From: Phragmites australis
Lineage: Eukaryota; Streptophyta; Magnoliopsida; Poales; Poaceae
Length of the DNA: 64,000 bases
Direction: 5' to 3'
Assembly: GCF_958298935.1 (NCBI RefSeq)
Contig: NC_084938.1
Span: forward strand, 7,757,501 to 7,821,500
The first letter of the stretch is position 1, and each line of letters begins with the position of its first letter. Shown piece by piece: positions 11,467 to 24,380 of the stretch. The notes beneath the pieces are model-generated. The model made no database searches. It was not told the origin of the DNA and was given only the letters and a program-made list of their open reading frames with translations. A program made the position numbers and the translations under genes.

Positions 11467-11614
11467 TGGGATCTCTTGAAAGCGGAGATACTAGAAGAAG
11501 AGGTAGATGCTGAGGTGGAGGAGAAGGAGGCGTCAGTCAGTGTCTCCGTTAAAGACTACAAGGCATTAGTTTCTTCTTCACCTTCGTCCTCATGTGATGC
11601 CGATGATGACGGCT
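11467..11614 (+). pseudogene. Fragment of antisense ORF of the old Tat-like element (3' end)
   Basis: Straight after the right LTR of the gag-only element a plus-strand frame reads an acidic tail (ILEEEVDAEVEEKE, then a serine/aspartate-rich end, SSSCDADDDG) up to TGA at 11,612-11,614. The intact layout at 54-57 kb also ends in an acidic tail a few kb from minus-strand integrase. I infer that the gag-only element interrupted this ORF. Confidence 0.45.
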
Positions 11615-12389
11615 GAAGGGAGGAGCTAGGGCAATGACACCAATGATACTGGTGGTCAGCCAGGGCCTCCCCACTGCCCTTATCCTCCATGATGTTGTTC
11701 ATGATGGTATTGGTCAGAGAGGAAAAGGATGTGGGAAAGACTTTCCTGGTTATTTTCTTCCTTCCTCTTGTTGGACGGCATCGAGTAGATCATGGGGGGT
11801 CTTGTAACCTTCTTTACCGTCCTTTATCTTATATTTAAAAGAGCTCGAAATCTTGTTAAATGAAAATATCCTATTTCTACTACAAAGCTTGTGAATCTTC
11901 ATGAATACAAGGAACATTTTCACAATCATTCTGCCTCTGTCATGTGTCTTCTAAGCACTTTTTGGATTCACTTGTCGGGATATTCATCACGATTACATTA
12001 GGTCATACTTTGAGCAAAAAGCGTCTTAGCTTTTAGGCACCCGTGGACTCAATAATGCTCTCCGCGGTCCCTAAAGATGATCTTCCCTTCTTGTTAGAAA
12101 ATGTATGTGTGGCGCATGTGACAAGTTTTTGTAATTTGAGTATATATGAAGCCCCCGACTGGTTATCGAGGAAGAGTTACTGAATAGGTAGTCAAGAAAA
12201 CCAAGTGCGCGCATGGGTGTAAGTACCTGAATAGTGGCTTATCTTAACTTTGAAGGCATTGGATCGAAATATGAAAAATGATATATATTGATATATTTAA
12301 AATATGACAAGTAATATTGCAAAATATACCCTAAGTACTTACAGATAGAACTTACGAAGTTGGTCGATATTCCAAGGGTTTTTAAGGAC
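11615..12389. other. Spacer between antisense ORF and pol of the old Tat-like element
   Basis: No coding signal. A GAAGCCCCCGAC word near 12,148 resembles polypurine-tract-like words in the same position of the element at 52-64 kb. Confidence 0.4.
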
Positions 12390-13560
12390 TTGACCGTCTT
12401 ACATAGCTAACTTATACGACCCTTGCCGGTTAAATTCGACCACCCTATACGGACCCTCCCACTTTGAAGATATCTTATTGTTGTTTTTTTTTGGCTTTGG
12501 ACGAGTTATAGAACCAGATCTCCGGGTTCGAATGATCTCTTTTGAATGTTCTAGTCATGGTAGCACCGGAGAGCTTGCTAGTACTATGCTGATCTTATCA
12601 GCACTTGCGTTCTTTTTTCCTCGAGAATATTGGGGTCGTCCTTTCTTCTCAGGATTTCTTCCTTGTCGGCATATAGTTCGACTCGGGGGGGGGGGGGATT
12701 TGCTCTTTAGTTCACAGGGTAGCCTGGCTTTAGCCCTTAGACTAGGAAGAAATGCGTTTCATCCATTGTCCGGCTGGATGTCATCTAGAGTGCCCAAAGC
12801 ACATTAGGCAACTCGAAAACCCAAGCTTTAGCGTAGGCAGATAAGCGGTTGAAGATGCGGGTCTTGATTCCTTGGAGCACCAGACTATTGTCACGCTCGA
12901 CTTGCCCGTTGCTTTGTGGATGGGCCATGGAGGCAAAACAGATCGTGGTGCCTAGTCCCTCGCAGTAATCGTTGAACGGCGCACTAGAAAACTGAGTGCC
13001 ATTGTCGGTAATGATCCTATTCGAGATACCAAATATTGTCATGACTCTATTCATAATGAACTTCTTGGTTGCTACCGAGGTGATATTTCTAACTAACTCA
13101 GCTTTCATCCACTTGGTGAAGGTATCGATTGTAACGAATATGAACTTGAAGCTCCTAGGTGCTATAAGGAAGGGACCCAGAATATCCAGCCCCCAAGTCG
13201 TGAATAGCCACAATAAGGGGATCGTCTGTAAGGCTTGAGTAGGTTGATGTACACGTTTGCTATAAAATTGGCAGCTGGTACACTGTTTGACTAACTTGCT
13301 CACATCATGGAGAGCAGTAGGCCAATCGAATCCTTTTCTAAATGTCTTCTCGACCCGGGTTCAGAAAGAAGCATGAGCTTTACACACCCCTCTATGGATT
13401 TCCTCGAGTACTTCTCCACCCTGCTTCTGAGAGATACACTTCATGAGTACTTCGTTGGCACCTCATTAATAGAGAATGCCGTCCACCAAGGTATACATCC
13501 TAGATCGATGAGAAATCTTCTCGGATAATGCACCATCTTTAGGCACAACTCAATCTTGAA
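12390..13560 (-). pseudogene. Gypsy integrase remnant (old Tat-like element)
   Basis: The longest open piece (12,785-13,303) reads the second half of the zinc-binding motif (CTSCQF) and the catalytic core: WGLDILGPF, TDNGTQF and NGQVER, so all three acidic residues of the D,D-35-E triad are present in this fragment. The upstream zinc-binding histidines and the C-terminal domain lie in other frames, broken by stops. Integrase joins element cDNA to host DNA. Orientation agrees with the RNase H at 13.6-14.2 kb. Confidence 0.8.
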
Positions 13561-14240
13561 GGTACTTGCAAATTAGGTCCATCCACGAAACTTCACTTTT
13601 GAGATGAGCCATGAGTTCCCCCATGACAACTTTTGGGGCGTCAATCCTTGGTGAGCCACTGAGCTGGTTATAGGTCTTGTAGACCACCACTCCTTTGGCT
13701 ATGACATCTGATGATTTCACAGACGGCTTCAAGAGTTTCTCTATGAAAATCATGGTTGTCCTAGAGATTGTGAGGATACTACGTAGGCAAGATTATCGGT
13801 GAGACAATTATCCTTCCTTGGGATATATTTGACCTTGAGTTTGATGAATTTGTTTTCTATCTTCCTCACCTTTGTGACGTAGTCTGTCATGGTCTTGTCC
13901 GAGGTTTGATACTCCTTGCTGACTTGCTTCACCGCCAACTGTGAATCCCCTTTCACGAGAAGGTAGCAGATTCCAAGAACATAAGCTACTCGGAGATCGA
14001 CGAGCAGACCCTCATATTCGACTACGTTATTTATGGCCAGGAAGTCAAACTTCAAAGCGCATTGAGGCTTTCTCCTGTTGGAGATATAAGTATAATCTAG
14101 CCCCCGCGCCTTGAAGCGTAAGCGATCCGTCAAAGAAAAGAGTCCATACATCTGATAATTCACCGCACTTATCATGGGGTTGATCAAGTTCCTTCCATTC
14201 GGCAACGAAGTGGTTCCATGTGTTCAGTATCTGATCCTTT
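13561..14240 (-). pseudogene. Gypsy RNase H remnant (old Tat-like element), cut by MULE
   Basis: The minus strand reads INNVVEYEGLLVDLRVA, LLVKGDSQLAVKQV and VKYIPRKDN, typical of the additional RNase H between reverse transcriptase and integrase in Tat-type elements. Upstream, HFVAEWKELDQP can be read up to about 14,240, after which the frame enters the Mutator-like sequence. Reverse transcriptase is absent, so the element is truncated or displaced here. Confidence 0.75.
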
Positions 14241-16300
14241 ATAAAGTAGCGGGAAACATATTATCGGGGTAGCATATTGGACTCCCCACGTGCAGTTATG
14301 ATGTGTGTGCATGGCCTGTGTAGCAATTGTGGCTTCTGGCATGAACAGCTGCATGTTCCATTCCTAAACACGCACTCTTGCACATGGTACTCACGTTTGC
14401 CACCCATATGACCCTTATCCCGGCATAAGATAGTGAACTTGTGCTCCGCAATTCCCTCCTGATTTGCATGGTGCATATGCGCCTGCTTTATGGCCTTCTC
14501 CATGTAGTGACATAGCATCGATCCATACAACATACTGTTATCTGCCATTGCCTTCGAAGCAGTCGCGTAGCGATTAATGAAATATCTGTAAGTTCCATGC
14601 ATAATACCTCCAACAATTCTAACAAAAGGGAGGGACCTCATACCCCACATAACCTAGTTGTAGACCTTAGCAAAATTAGTTGTCATTATCCCATATCTTG
14701 CCCCTCTAGTGTCGTACATCTAAGCCCACTTCTTTCTTGGCTCATTTCATATCCACTGCGATAAGTTCCTAACAGATGACCCTGGCATCCTTACTATCTA
14801 GGGAGTATCTGTTGGGATGGGTCCAAGAGCAACCGGCTCATCTCCAATGTCTGCTATCTCAATTGACTACTTCATGCTTAGTTCATCTAGCCATGTCCAT
14901 AGTGTGTTGAACTTTCTCTGCTATTTTTGGCTACACAATTTCTTGAAAAGATCATCAACTGCTTGTTTTTGAATTGTCTAAAAGTTTGCACCCATATGCC
15001 TTATGTACCACCTGCTCTTCAAGTCGGGCCACTTTGCTGTTACACACCATCGAACACTGTCATATTTCATATCTAGCAAAGCCTGCAATAACCCTGAATG
15101 TTTATTATTAATCAAACATACATCAGGCCGGTTCAGAACAATAGCATGCTTTACCCGCTCAAGAAACCAATACCAGCTATCTCCCGTTCTCGTTCTCCAC
15201 AAAGGCAAACCCTAGTGGTATGACTTGGTTGTTCCCGTCTACCCTAATTGCAGACAGTATCTATCCTTTATAATTCCCAGTGAGGAACGTTCTGTTCAAG
15301 CAAATGATGGGTCGACAGTACCTAAATGCCTTGATGGTGGCTGCAAATGCAAAGAAAGCACGCTGCAGTACTCAAGGGGCAGGGTTCCTCGCATCACTCG
15401 AGGGTTAATGCTTGATATCAAAGTAACTTCTAGGGTTTCTCGCACATATTGTGACTAGTTGACGTGGTAAGTTGTCATATGATGCTTCGTATGTCTCAAA
15501 CCTTATCTCAATAGTCTTCTGTTTCGCCCTCCATGTCTTGACGTAGCTTATTGTGTACTGAAAAATTTCCTCAATAGCATGGATTATTGATCGTGGTTCA
15601 TATTTTAGGTTGCTCACAATCTCTCCATACATCACATTGGCAACAAAAGAAGATGACATGTTTCGGTGGGAGAACTCTATTTCCTCAATGTGACAGTTAT
15701 GCTCCCTAACTATTGAACACTCCCATTAGTCAACCCACTTCTCTTTGAATGCGTGCACCTGTCATGGACAATCAGACACCAAACACTTGACGTTGTACTC
15801 CCTTTGCTTGACTTCACAACCTTGAACTGCCTCCGAAGAGACAATGACCAGTATTTCACTACAGCAATAATATCTTCCTTACTAGGGTACATAGCATCAT
15901 GGGACACCTCGTTCTCATGATATTTCCACGGTGTTTAATGACCCTCACTGTCCACTACCTATGAAAAATTCTGATTCCTCCACTTTGCAGGAACATGAGC
16001 ACTTTCCTCCTCGTCAGATGAATCATCATTGACAATAGCTTCCTCAAACTCCTGATCCTCCCTCTTCATCTCTTCAATTATGCTAAAGATGTGCTCCCCT
16101 CATTGGCCACACCTCTTGGTTGCATCACCTGCACATCCCTAACATCCTTCTCATCCCCTATAGTTGCCTTGTCTGCTTCATCCACCACTGCCTGACTTAT
16201 TTTTACTAATGCTTCCCCGACATTTATCTCTGTTGGATTCTTCTGGTACGCTCCGCTAGCATCACAAGAGGGAGACCACGTTTACATTCTATATCTACGT
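14241..16300 (-). pseudogene. Mutator-like (MuDR-family) transposase, inactive
   Basis: Reading from high to low coordinates there are pieces of four regions in the right order. First is a MuDR N-terminal DNA-binding-type piece (MYPSKEDIIAVVKYW and RQFKVVKSSKG) at 15,710-15,907. A conserved block (AWRAKQK-like WRAKQKTIEIRF, then ARNPRSYFDIKH) is at 15,405-15,659. The catalytic region follows, with RTFLTGNYKG, GDSWYWFLERVKHA and DVCLINNKHSG. Last is a SWIM zinc finger (CSCSCQKPQLLHRPCTH) at 14,261-14,650. The usual DGTFL Asp is replaced (LNRTFL) and the Asp expected after CLI is Asn. Stops and frameshifts separate the pieces. Terminal inverted repeats were not identified. Confidence 0.8.
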
Positions 16301-17390
16301 ACTACCTCCAAGTAGTTGTTGCATTAATCAGGATGAGCTCCCCGGTGTACCCCTCAGTAGCACGGCTAAACACAACTCTCAGCTTAAGCTCATGATGCTG
16401 GAGATCCAGTTAAAAATGACGTATCAGCCACTTGCACACTCCCACTATTGTGCTCTCATTAGCTCTACTAAGTCTCTTCATGACATACTGAAATTCAGAG
16501 AGATCTATACCACTAGGACCATAACCAATTTGACATTCACCATAATATATCTGAAAATATAGCTTATCCAACATACCTGGAAACATCCGAAAATATGTCC
16601 AACATTACTACCATAACCCTATACTTCTGATTATCGAAACTCTTACAAAATTATCGGAACCGATGATCATCTAACAATACGTTTAGTTCACTACAATCAA
16701 TATTGCTCTAAGCAAACTAACCACTTTAAACTAATTAAACCCTCGTATCTTAACAAAATCCCTAATTATCTATAATTATTACCTACATCACTATTTTATA
16801 AAGTCTACGTAATCGAAATTACCATACTCTAAATATAGCTATATATCTTATGGCTATCCTACCATATTCAAATAGATCTTTACAATAAACTAAAGACATA
16901 AAAAAACCTCATTTGCTGACTACCGTGCTAAGCCCTAGATCTCATCTAATATAACTATAAATCTATCGCTAAACCCTAGATCTAGTGGTATTTTAATTAC
17001 TAATAAAAACAAAAGTCTAGAAAAATTTATCGAAAACCGAGATCCAAGATGTTTGTAGATAAAAAATAGTAGAGCTTCGTCGCGCTACCACCTCTCCTCT
17101 CCTCTTCTCCTTTCTCCTTTTTATTTTTGGAATAAAATTATAATTTTGACTGAATTTCAACCCTTTTACAAGGGCTAACCTGGAAGGCTTGCACTTGCGG
17201 AAGATAACCGTTCCCTCATAAGATGATAAGGGACTAAGCACCCTCTGAGAAAACGGTAAAAAATAGTACACCGGGTAGATCCTAACTACCCTATAAAAAA
17301 CTGGTAAAAATGCCATGATCCTCTAAAAGGCCCACACCTTACCGCTCCATGAAAATCCGAAATTACTAAACTATACAGGCTCGTGTCAGA
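16301..17390. other. No gene; probable MULE 5' flank
   Basis: AT-rich DNA with no coding signal. It probably includes the untranslated and terminal part of the Mutator-like element, but I could not establish its terminus. Confidence 0.4.
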
Positions 17391-17690
17391 CCCATCCCAG
17401 ACCCAGAAGCCAAGACTAGAATGGGCTAAGTCCATGGACTATGTGTTTGTGTGTTTCATATGGGCTTATTAGCCTGTGAACGTGTTAGGCCATGTCCCAT
17501 GTCTGCAGTGGAGGATAGGTACTCGGCTACTCGCTGTAGTGGAGTAACAAAGAAAACAGATAATTCTCAACTCTCTCTCCTTGTTCTTCCTTGCTTCTCC
17601 CCCGATTCTTCGCAATCCTTACCAGTTTGCTTGATTGACTCCTGATCTCGCTGGTGTGCTACCAGAAATCGATCTAGGGTCGTCACAACT
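17391..17690. repeat. Possible solo LTR (copia-like)
   Basis: The segment starts TGTCAGACCC (17,394) and ends GGTCGTCACA (17,688), with a pyrimidine-rich CTCTCTCCTTGTTCTTCC stretch typical of plant copia LTRs. There is no matching 5-bp duplication (GCTCG against ACTTC), so this is tentative. Confidence 0.3.
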
Positions 17691-18430
17691 TCTCTTAATG
17701 ACTTTGTAATATTCTCTAAATAAATTATATTAGGTAACTTTAATAAGTGGGAAAGTATTTGTCATGTCACGCGTCACACATATCGCTATGCAATGATCAT
17801 CCATCTCCTTGCAAGTGCGGCACAAGGCAAGAAACAGCTCTAATGATCAAGCACACGATGGCCACCCATGATTACCTCCAAGGAACTAGTCGAAGATTTG
17901 GCACATCTTCCTGTGGACCGGAACCAAATGTCCCATTGCCACAACAGTAGAGTGAGAGACCCCAGTCCGAACAAGCATCCATGCATGTGTGCGGTGGTGG
18001 ATCCTGGCCATGAGTGATCATATCGCAGGCTAGCTGAACTGCCGAACTAGGCCACTCCACACTCATGCTGCCTAATCTGGCTTCACCGCCAAGAGAGGGC
18101 AGGAATGGGAGCCCCCTCCACTGGATGCAACTGAGCCTTGGCTTCCACCGTAAACAAGCCTCATTCCCTGCACCAACCAGCATTACTGCTGCCTCCCCCA
18201 GTAGCAACTTTCACTATTTGTCTTCCTACATGAGTGGCCTGAATAAATTTTGTGGTTCACTTAATATGAATGTTTACTTGCACAATTACAGGGTTTAAGT
18301 CTAATAATAACATATAAGCTCTGATAAGATTCCGCATGTAACTAATTCTGAGTATTTGTGTTATAGGGATATTTCTATTGCAATTTGTAGCGATCTTGGA
18401 TGATTGGCTCATGGAAGCATGTCCCATCTT
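17691..18430. other. No gene recognised
   Basis: Short ORFs on both strands, none with a recognisable domain. Confidence 0.45.
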
Positions 18431-19640
18431 CTTTTCGCTTTAAAACATTCATACAAAACCCTCTGTTGATTGTGAAGGCTCGGTGTTTTGGATTTTCAGG
18501 ATTAACATTAAGTTGTTCATATCTGAATTCTGAAATTTTTAGTATCTGAAGTTGTAATTTGGTTCTGGTAGTTGGAAACATTCAGCGCCCTATAATTTGA
18601 AATTTGATACTGAAAATTTCAGAATTTTGAAACTAGCAGAAAATTTGGAAGCTGGAGAAGAAGATTCAAAATTATAAAATTTTGGACGTCTGGGTGTTGA
18701 GAAATATGAACTCCAAGAATCAAATTTTCTAATAGATGCTTTGGAAAATACCGAATTGAATATTGACAATTTTATTAGAAACTTTAAGTCTAAATTTTTT
18801 TTCAATCTATATATCTAAGAACTGAAATCTGTAAGTTTTGAAATTTGAGGAATATTTATGGTTTGGAACGAGTTTAAGACTGTTGTCATTTATCCAGCGT
18901 TATGAGGTTTCAAGCGAGTATAGAATTAACAAAACCCAACGTGAGTCCAAGATTTAATCTGCACCTAATAATACGACACCAACAACATTTCAGAGGTTTC
19001 ATGATCAAATCCTACGAATAACCAGTCTAACATTTGGATAGTGGGGTGGCCTGCTGCGTGTAGATCAGTTTCAGATGAGCTTCGGAAAGGATGTGACACA
19101 TTTGATGATCTTAGGGTGTTGAACCGCATGCCCACATGAACAACTCCTTTCATGGAATTCTGGACGGCGTGAGGCAAGGAATGCTGCTTTACGAAGCAGG
19201 GGCTTCTTGTTTTCGGAGTTGACTTTTTTTATCTGAGTGTGTTATTTTTGTTTTATCGGGCTCTTTTCATGTCTTTCTCGCTTTTGTGCTTCAGTTGGTA
19301 GGTGCCGCGAATGTGTATCCGAATTGTAACTTATGGGATGTTTTCTCCTCTAATTCTTAGTACAACTAAGTGCAAGGCCTTTGCGCGTTCTAAAAAAATT
19401 ATGTAGGCAGTTGGAGTGCCATTTTCCATATACATTAGGTGGTATATAAACCCAGATTGGGTGTTCTGTTATCTTCAAAGTTGTTGATGTAACTTGTCCA
19501 GCATCTATGTTAATTTAACTAGCTTTTGTAGAATAATATATCCTACAAACGGTCAAAGCCTGTCCTCATTGGACAAGTTCATCCCCAACTTCCCAATTGA
19601 CATATTAACCTATAAACATATAAATAAATTATCTACCAAC
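18430..19640. repeat. Dispersed repeat also present at 34.5-35.0 kb
   Basis: The right part (about 19,430-19,575) shares a colinear series of words with 34,850-34,980: GTGGTA.AT.TA, TTCTGTTAT, AAGTTGTTG, TTTGTAGAATAATA.ATCCTA and AAACGGTCAAAGCCTG. The left part, rich in GAAATTT/AAATTTT, resembles 34,495-34,700. It is probably a transposon end; I cannot classify it. Confidence 0.55.
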
Positions 19641-19699
19641 TCTAACTCGACATATACTAGAATGGATGGTACTTCCGGATGTCATCGTATCAACATCGT

Positions 19700-21900
19700 C
19701 TGGATTTGCTTCGATCTGCTGGATGCAATGAAGAATCGCAGCCTCACCCTAGAGATCGCTAGGAACCCGATCTCGCCTCTGTCGCCGACACCATGGAGGC
19801 CTGCCCCGACAGATGCTTCTGGGAGCTTGCAAGACCTAGAGGTCAAGACACCGGCAACTGAAGACCTGATCTAGGTGGCAACTTTGGCTGGATTCTCGAT
19901 GGAAGAATTGGTTCAAGGGGAGGAAGAACTACAGCTCGCGATGCACGTGTCCAACCACGGCAGTAAGGACATGGCGACGGGTTCCACGACACTGGCGTCA
20001 AAAAGTATCGACGCCATGGTGAAGCAACGTGTAAAACTTTGCCGCGGACCACTGCCAAAGCCGAGGGCAACGCCGGCGACAACACTTGGCGATGTCGCCA
20101 TCCAGGACCTGCGCGAGTGTCTCAGGTCCCCAGAGCCATGATTGGAGCCTGTGGTTCAATCGACGGGTTCGCTACAAGAGATCGCCCAAGACGACCACTC
20201 TCGTGACGATAGCGGCGACAAATTGCGCCCATGATCAACATGTTGACGCCTCCCTTTTAGAGCAACTGCCAGTTGATACATAGGAGGGTTTCCAATTGGA
20301 TGTTACTTGCCATACTCGGCCTCTCTCCATTGTTAATCGGGAAAGTCCCCAGGCGATAGTGGAGATTTCGTAATTTCCTAATTGCTTTCCAAATATGCCA
20401 GCCCAGCAAATGGAAACCATGATCAAGCCGAAGGGGAAAAGCTGGATTGACATTTGTGGCCATTTCTAGAATATCTCACAGGCCGGTAGACTTCCCTTTC
20501 CGGCTTGGCCACATTCACCCAATCCTCGCTAACAAAAAAAATGTATGATGAAGCTCTCATGGCCGACCGATTCGATCACAAGGATATTGGCTCATTCATG
20601 GGCTCTGGTGCGGGAAGCGGGGGGCTCAACAGTGCTGGTACTGGTGGTCTTCTACCAAGGAGCCATGGTGACAAGATTCGGGATGGCAAAGGTGTGGTCA
20701 GGAGCCACAATTTTAGTTCTTCAAGTGGTGTCGGCAAGCAGGAGATCAAAGTCCTGGAGGATGATTCGAGGTCACCTAGGTACTCCTCATTCAGCGAAGT
20801 GGGCTCCCTCGGGGGCTTCGGCGGCCAAACTGGTCCGGGTGGCATGCAAAGCAGCTCGTTCTCCTTTGGTGCCACTGACTTGAGGTGGCCGTCGATGGGT
20901 ATGAGCAGAACCAGTGGTCGGCCTCGTGGGTGAGGCCATGGCAACTCAAATGTGACTCACCCACCACCTTCGTTGAACTAGACGCTGCAGCCATCAATGG
21001 ATCAGACAGCAAATCAAAAGGCCCTAAAGCTCCTTACTGCCACCGGGTAAAACGAAGGGGCATACTCAAGATGAATGCAAGGAGGTACTATACTGCAACA
21101 TTTGTGATAAGACTTCTAAGTGCCCTATAATCAAGTCCCCAAACCGAATGCTTCGCTATTTGGTTTTGGTGCGAGTAAACTAGGGTTCTTACAGCTGTTG
21201 GCGGTCAATGGTAAAGGAATTGCATTAGACCCAACACTAAAGGCGCTGATAAAAAAAATCGGTGGAGTCTCTCGGTTGAGGTTGTACAGAATGAGCTAGA
21301 ACGTCTCACTCGACTTAACTGGAAATTGGAGTCAGTCTCTCATGGAGGTGGAAATTTTCCTATGGCCTTCCCATCTGAGGAAGAGCTTCACAAGATGGTG
21401 GACATCGAATTTCAACTGAAAGCCCATGGCGTCACTTTGGCAATATCTGAATGGGCGTCATCGGATGACCCTAAGCTGTCTTTTCAATTGGACAAGGTAT
21501 GGGTTCACGTTGTCGGGGTCCCGGTGGTGCTTCACCATTACTTGGGCATTTGGGTCATCGGCACAATACTCAGTGCACCACAAGAAATGGACATGCAGTG
21601 CTTAAGGAGACGTGTAATCATCCATCTCCATGTAGTAATGATGGATGCTAACTTGCTTCGTCTTAGGTCGGAGGCCGTCAACTCGGTCGTGAAGTCGACC
21701 CAGCTAACCAGGAAGGCGACTAGACTACTCGGAGCCATGTATCGACCACAAGCGGTGGTTCTGGAAGCAGCGCTGGTCAACAGAGGGTCGACCAGTATTG
21801 CCCTGATTGGCCTAGCTCCAACCAGCCTCATCCCGACCAGCCCTGCCCCAACCAGACTGGGGGCGATAGGGCTATCATCGGCCAAGTGTCTGCGTATGGG
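19700..21900 (+). pseudogene. Retroelement ORF remnant with zinc knuckle and DUF4283-like region
   Basis: Plus-strand pieces in several frames form one decayed protein. There is a Gly/Ser-rich region (20,505-20,933), then a CCHC-type cluster near 21,035-21,130 readable across a frameshift (YCHR, GHTQDECK-like, CNICDK), then 21,326-21,700 with FPMAFPSEEELHKMVDIEF, VTLAISEWASSDD and VWVHVVGVPVVLHHYLG. The last block resembles the DUF4283-type region found with CCHC knuckles in grass retroelement ORFs, probably LINE ORF1-like. No reverse transcriptase follows; the sequence passes into the antisense ORF of a Tat element near 21.9 kb. Confidence 0.5.
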
Positions 21901-21929
21901 GGGAAGAGATCGGCGGAAGACTTGGGTTC

Positions 21930-23750
21930 AATGGGAACATCTAAATGCATCCGTGGGACACCGATCCCCGGTGGCCTGTCGACGGCCTTGGCTTCCCCGC
22001 TCAGCGTATTTACGAGGATGAGACCTGTGCTCACTCCTCCACTAACATGGTAAGTTCTTCAGTTAGGAGTGGATCCTTCGAGCTCTCCCTTAACTTTGTG
22101 ACCCATGGTTGCTGCAGGTCCTTAACCCTGCCTTCAGCCCTGGTCGTGCGTAATCCACCGACACCTCAGCAAGGTGTTCCTGGCCCCCAGCCAGGCACAG
22201 CTTTGATGTCGGGAGCATTGGTTGTGACTTTCGGGTGCGTAGAGCCGGTCGCGGAGCCCATTCCGGCCTCCGACCTGCTCTCCTTGGTCGACCGCTTTCA
22301 CGCCTCCATCTGCAAGCTGATTTCCAAAAAGGAGGTGGCAGACGGTCGGTGCGCCGAGCTGGAGAAGCGGATGGTCGAGGAGAAGAAAGCGTGACTCCTA
22401 CTTCAACAGGGAAACACCAAGAACCAACAGGAAAAAGATGTGCTCACTGCTAAACATGCTGAGCTTAAGGAGAAGGAACAAAGGACCCGTAGTATTCTTG
22501 AGGAAGCCTTTAAGGATATTCGAAGGCCCCTGAGGAGCGTTGGGTTGGATGCCGACCCGAAGGACGAAAGGACTATTGAGGGTTGGGCCTTCGCCATCCG
22601 CGTCCTGATGGAGAGGTTTGCCTAGCTCATGGACATTCTAGCAGAGAGGACACTAGAGGACGTGGTGAATGTAGCGAAGGCTGTGACGCGTACATCCTCA
22701 AGTGCTACCATAGCCGCGGCCTCAACTTCAACCTCGAGACCGTCTAGGAGGGGATCGTGCCAGTAGGTCCCATAGGAGCAGAGAGGCTGGAAGAGGAGTG
22801 CCAAGGGCCGGTGGATTATGTCAGGTCCATCTTTTGGGTGGAGACCATCAAGGAAGCCACTGAAGAGGAGTAAACCTCAAATTGTAATTTGGGCCTATAT
22901 CTTGTATGAACGAGGCTTTCAACTTCTTTGATGAGCCTATGTCGTTGTTATGGTCATAGGGTCCCTGAATTGACTGAACCACCTGCCTGCTCTGAGCCCC
23001 CGATCATGCTTGTAGACAGAGTGCGGTTAGAGATGTCCGAGCAACCTGCTCGCTCCGAGCCCCCAACCATGTTTACTCAGCACTTCATCGACCAACGTTG
23101 TCGGGAAGTGGTGGCCGAGTGCAAGCTTGGGTTCGTGGTTGAGCGAGAGATTCAGCAGAGTGACTTTCAAGGTGTGTCAGTCTTACCACCACTCAGTCAC
23201 GTGTAGTCCTAGGCCAACCAAGCAAGGCTTGACCAACTGACCCCTATGAGATTCGTGACCTGTTTGCTTATTCAGCTTGTCGGGAGGAGCTGCTCGCGGC
23301 ATGGAGAGACCTAGAGCGGATGACCAGCGAGAGTCACCAGCAACGAGAATACTTCTACGACTGTCTCAGTTGGGCTTTTACACCCTTTGACTCACTATTG
23401 TAGTCTATCGGCATTCAGGTTTGCCCAACTCCTGGAGACATTGTGACTGGTCACATCGACATGTTTTTAGCAGCCTCTGAGGAGGTCGGCGATCTTAAGC
23501 GGAGGCTTCACGAAACTATCGGCGACCACCTTTTCGAGGTTGGAGTCACCGGCGTCTGTCTAGCCCTTGTTTGCGTTCGTGACTGTATCCCCGACCTGGA
23601 CCTTGCTTCGGTAGTTGTTGCCAGCTTTGGTAGGATTCAGAGGACCACGGAGGAGCTCGATGCTCTCATAGACTCATTCCTATACGCGGATCGCTACCTT
23701 CTTTGGACTGTACAATTTGACCCACCGAGGGGCATCTTCAGATCGTAGGG
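21930..23750 (+). pseudogene. Antisense ORF of the second Tat-type element
   Basis: The plus strand reads a broken protein with acidic coiled-coil character: LVDRFHASICKLISKKEVAD and CAELEKRMVEEKKA, a TGA at 22,392, then AKHAELKEKEQRTRSILEEAF, then RSVGLDADPKDERTIEGWAF. A separate piece at 23,443-23,748 ends DALIDSFLYADRYLLW. The SVGL.A and ERTIEGW.. words parallel the region ahead of the tail in the ORF at 54-57 kb. Its function is unknown; it runs opposite to pol. Confidence 0.55.
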
Positions 23751-24380
23751 ATACTGAATGAAATGTTAGAAACAACCCACGGGTAATACCCGAGCAATTA
23801 TTTTGTAATGTAAGGACCTGTTTTTATGTAAATTTTCCATGTGTGCAAGTGGCGAGTAGGTTCTAAGTGCCCGTTACAATTAGGGGGGACCAAGGCTTTC
23901 GTACCGCTCGCTAGTTAGGTTCATGGCGCCTAGCACAACCCTTGGCACGATAAGCCCTTCGTTGGTGACCAGGGCTCGACTCAAGTTTGGACTTGTAGCT
24001 TCGAGGTCGTTACCCCTGGCTGCCCATATCCTTGAAACTGCGCTAGTTGCAACTTGAATCCCCTCTCAACGGTTTGGTACTACCATAAAAAGGAACATGC
24101 AAAGTAACTAGCAGTACAGGAAAACAGGGAAAAAGGACTATATCTAAACTACTCTAGCCCTTGACTGCCTGGTCAGCAGGAAAGCTACCGATCAGGCGAT
24201 CGAGGTCTTGAATAAGATATACTCACAATCTATCGGGAGACCACTCTCATCCAGTAAATCCTGCAAAACAAAAAGTCTGGTGATTGAATTAGAAAAACTT
24301 ATAAGCCCTTATTCGACGCTCGTCCTGGAAGATCCTACAAAATAAAAAATGCGTACTCGCTCTCGAGCAGCCATATACAT
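23751..24380. other. Spacer of the second Tat-type element
   Basis: No coding signal between the antisense ORF and the minus-strand integrase. Confidence 0.45.

Noticed and set aside
14231..17324. TGATCCTTT / TGATCCTCT as a 9-bp duplication of the Mutator-like element
   Set aside because: Eight of nine bases match, but the adjacent sequences are not inverted repeats, so I did not set boundaries on it.
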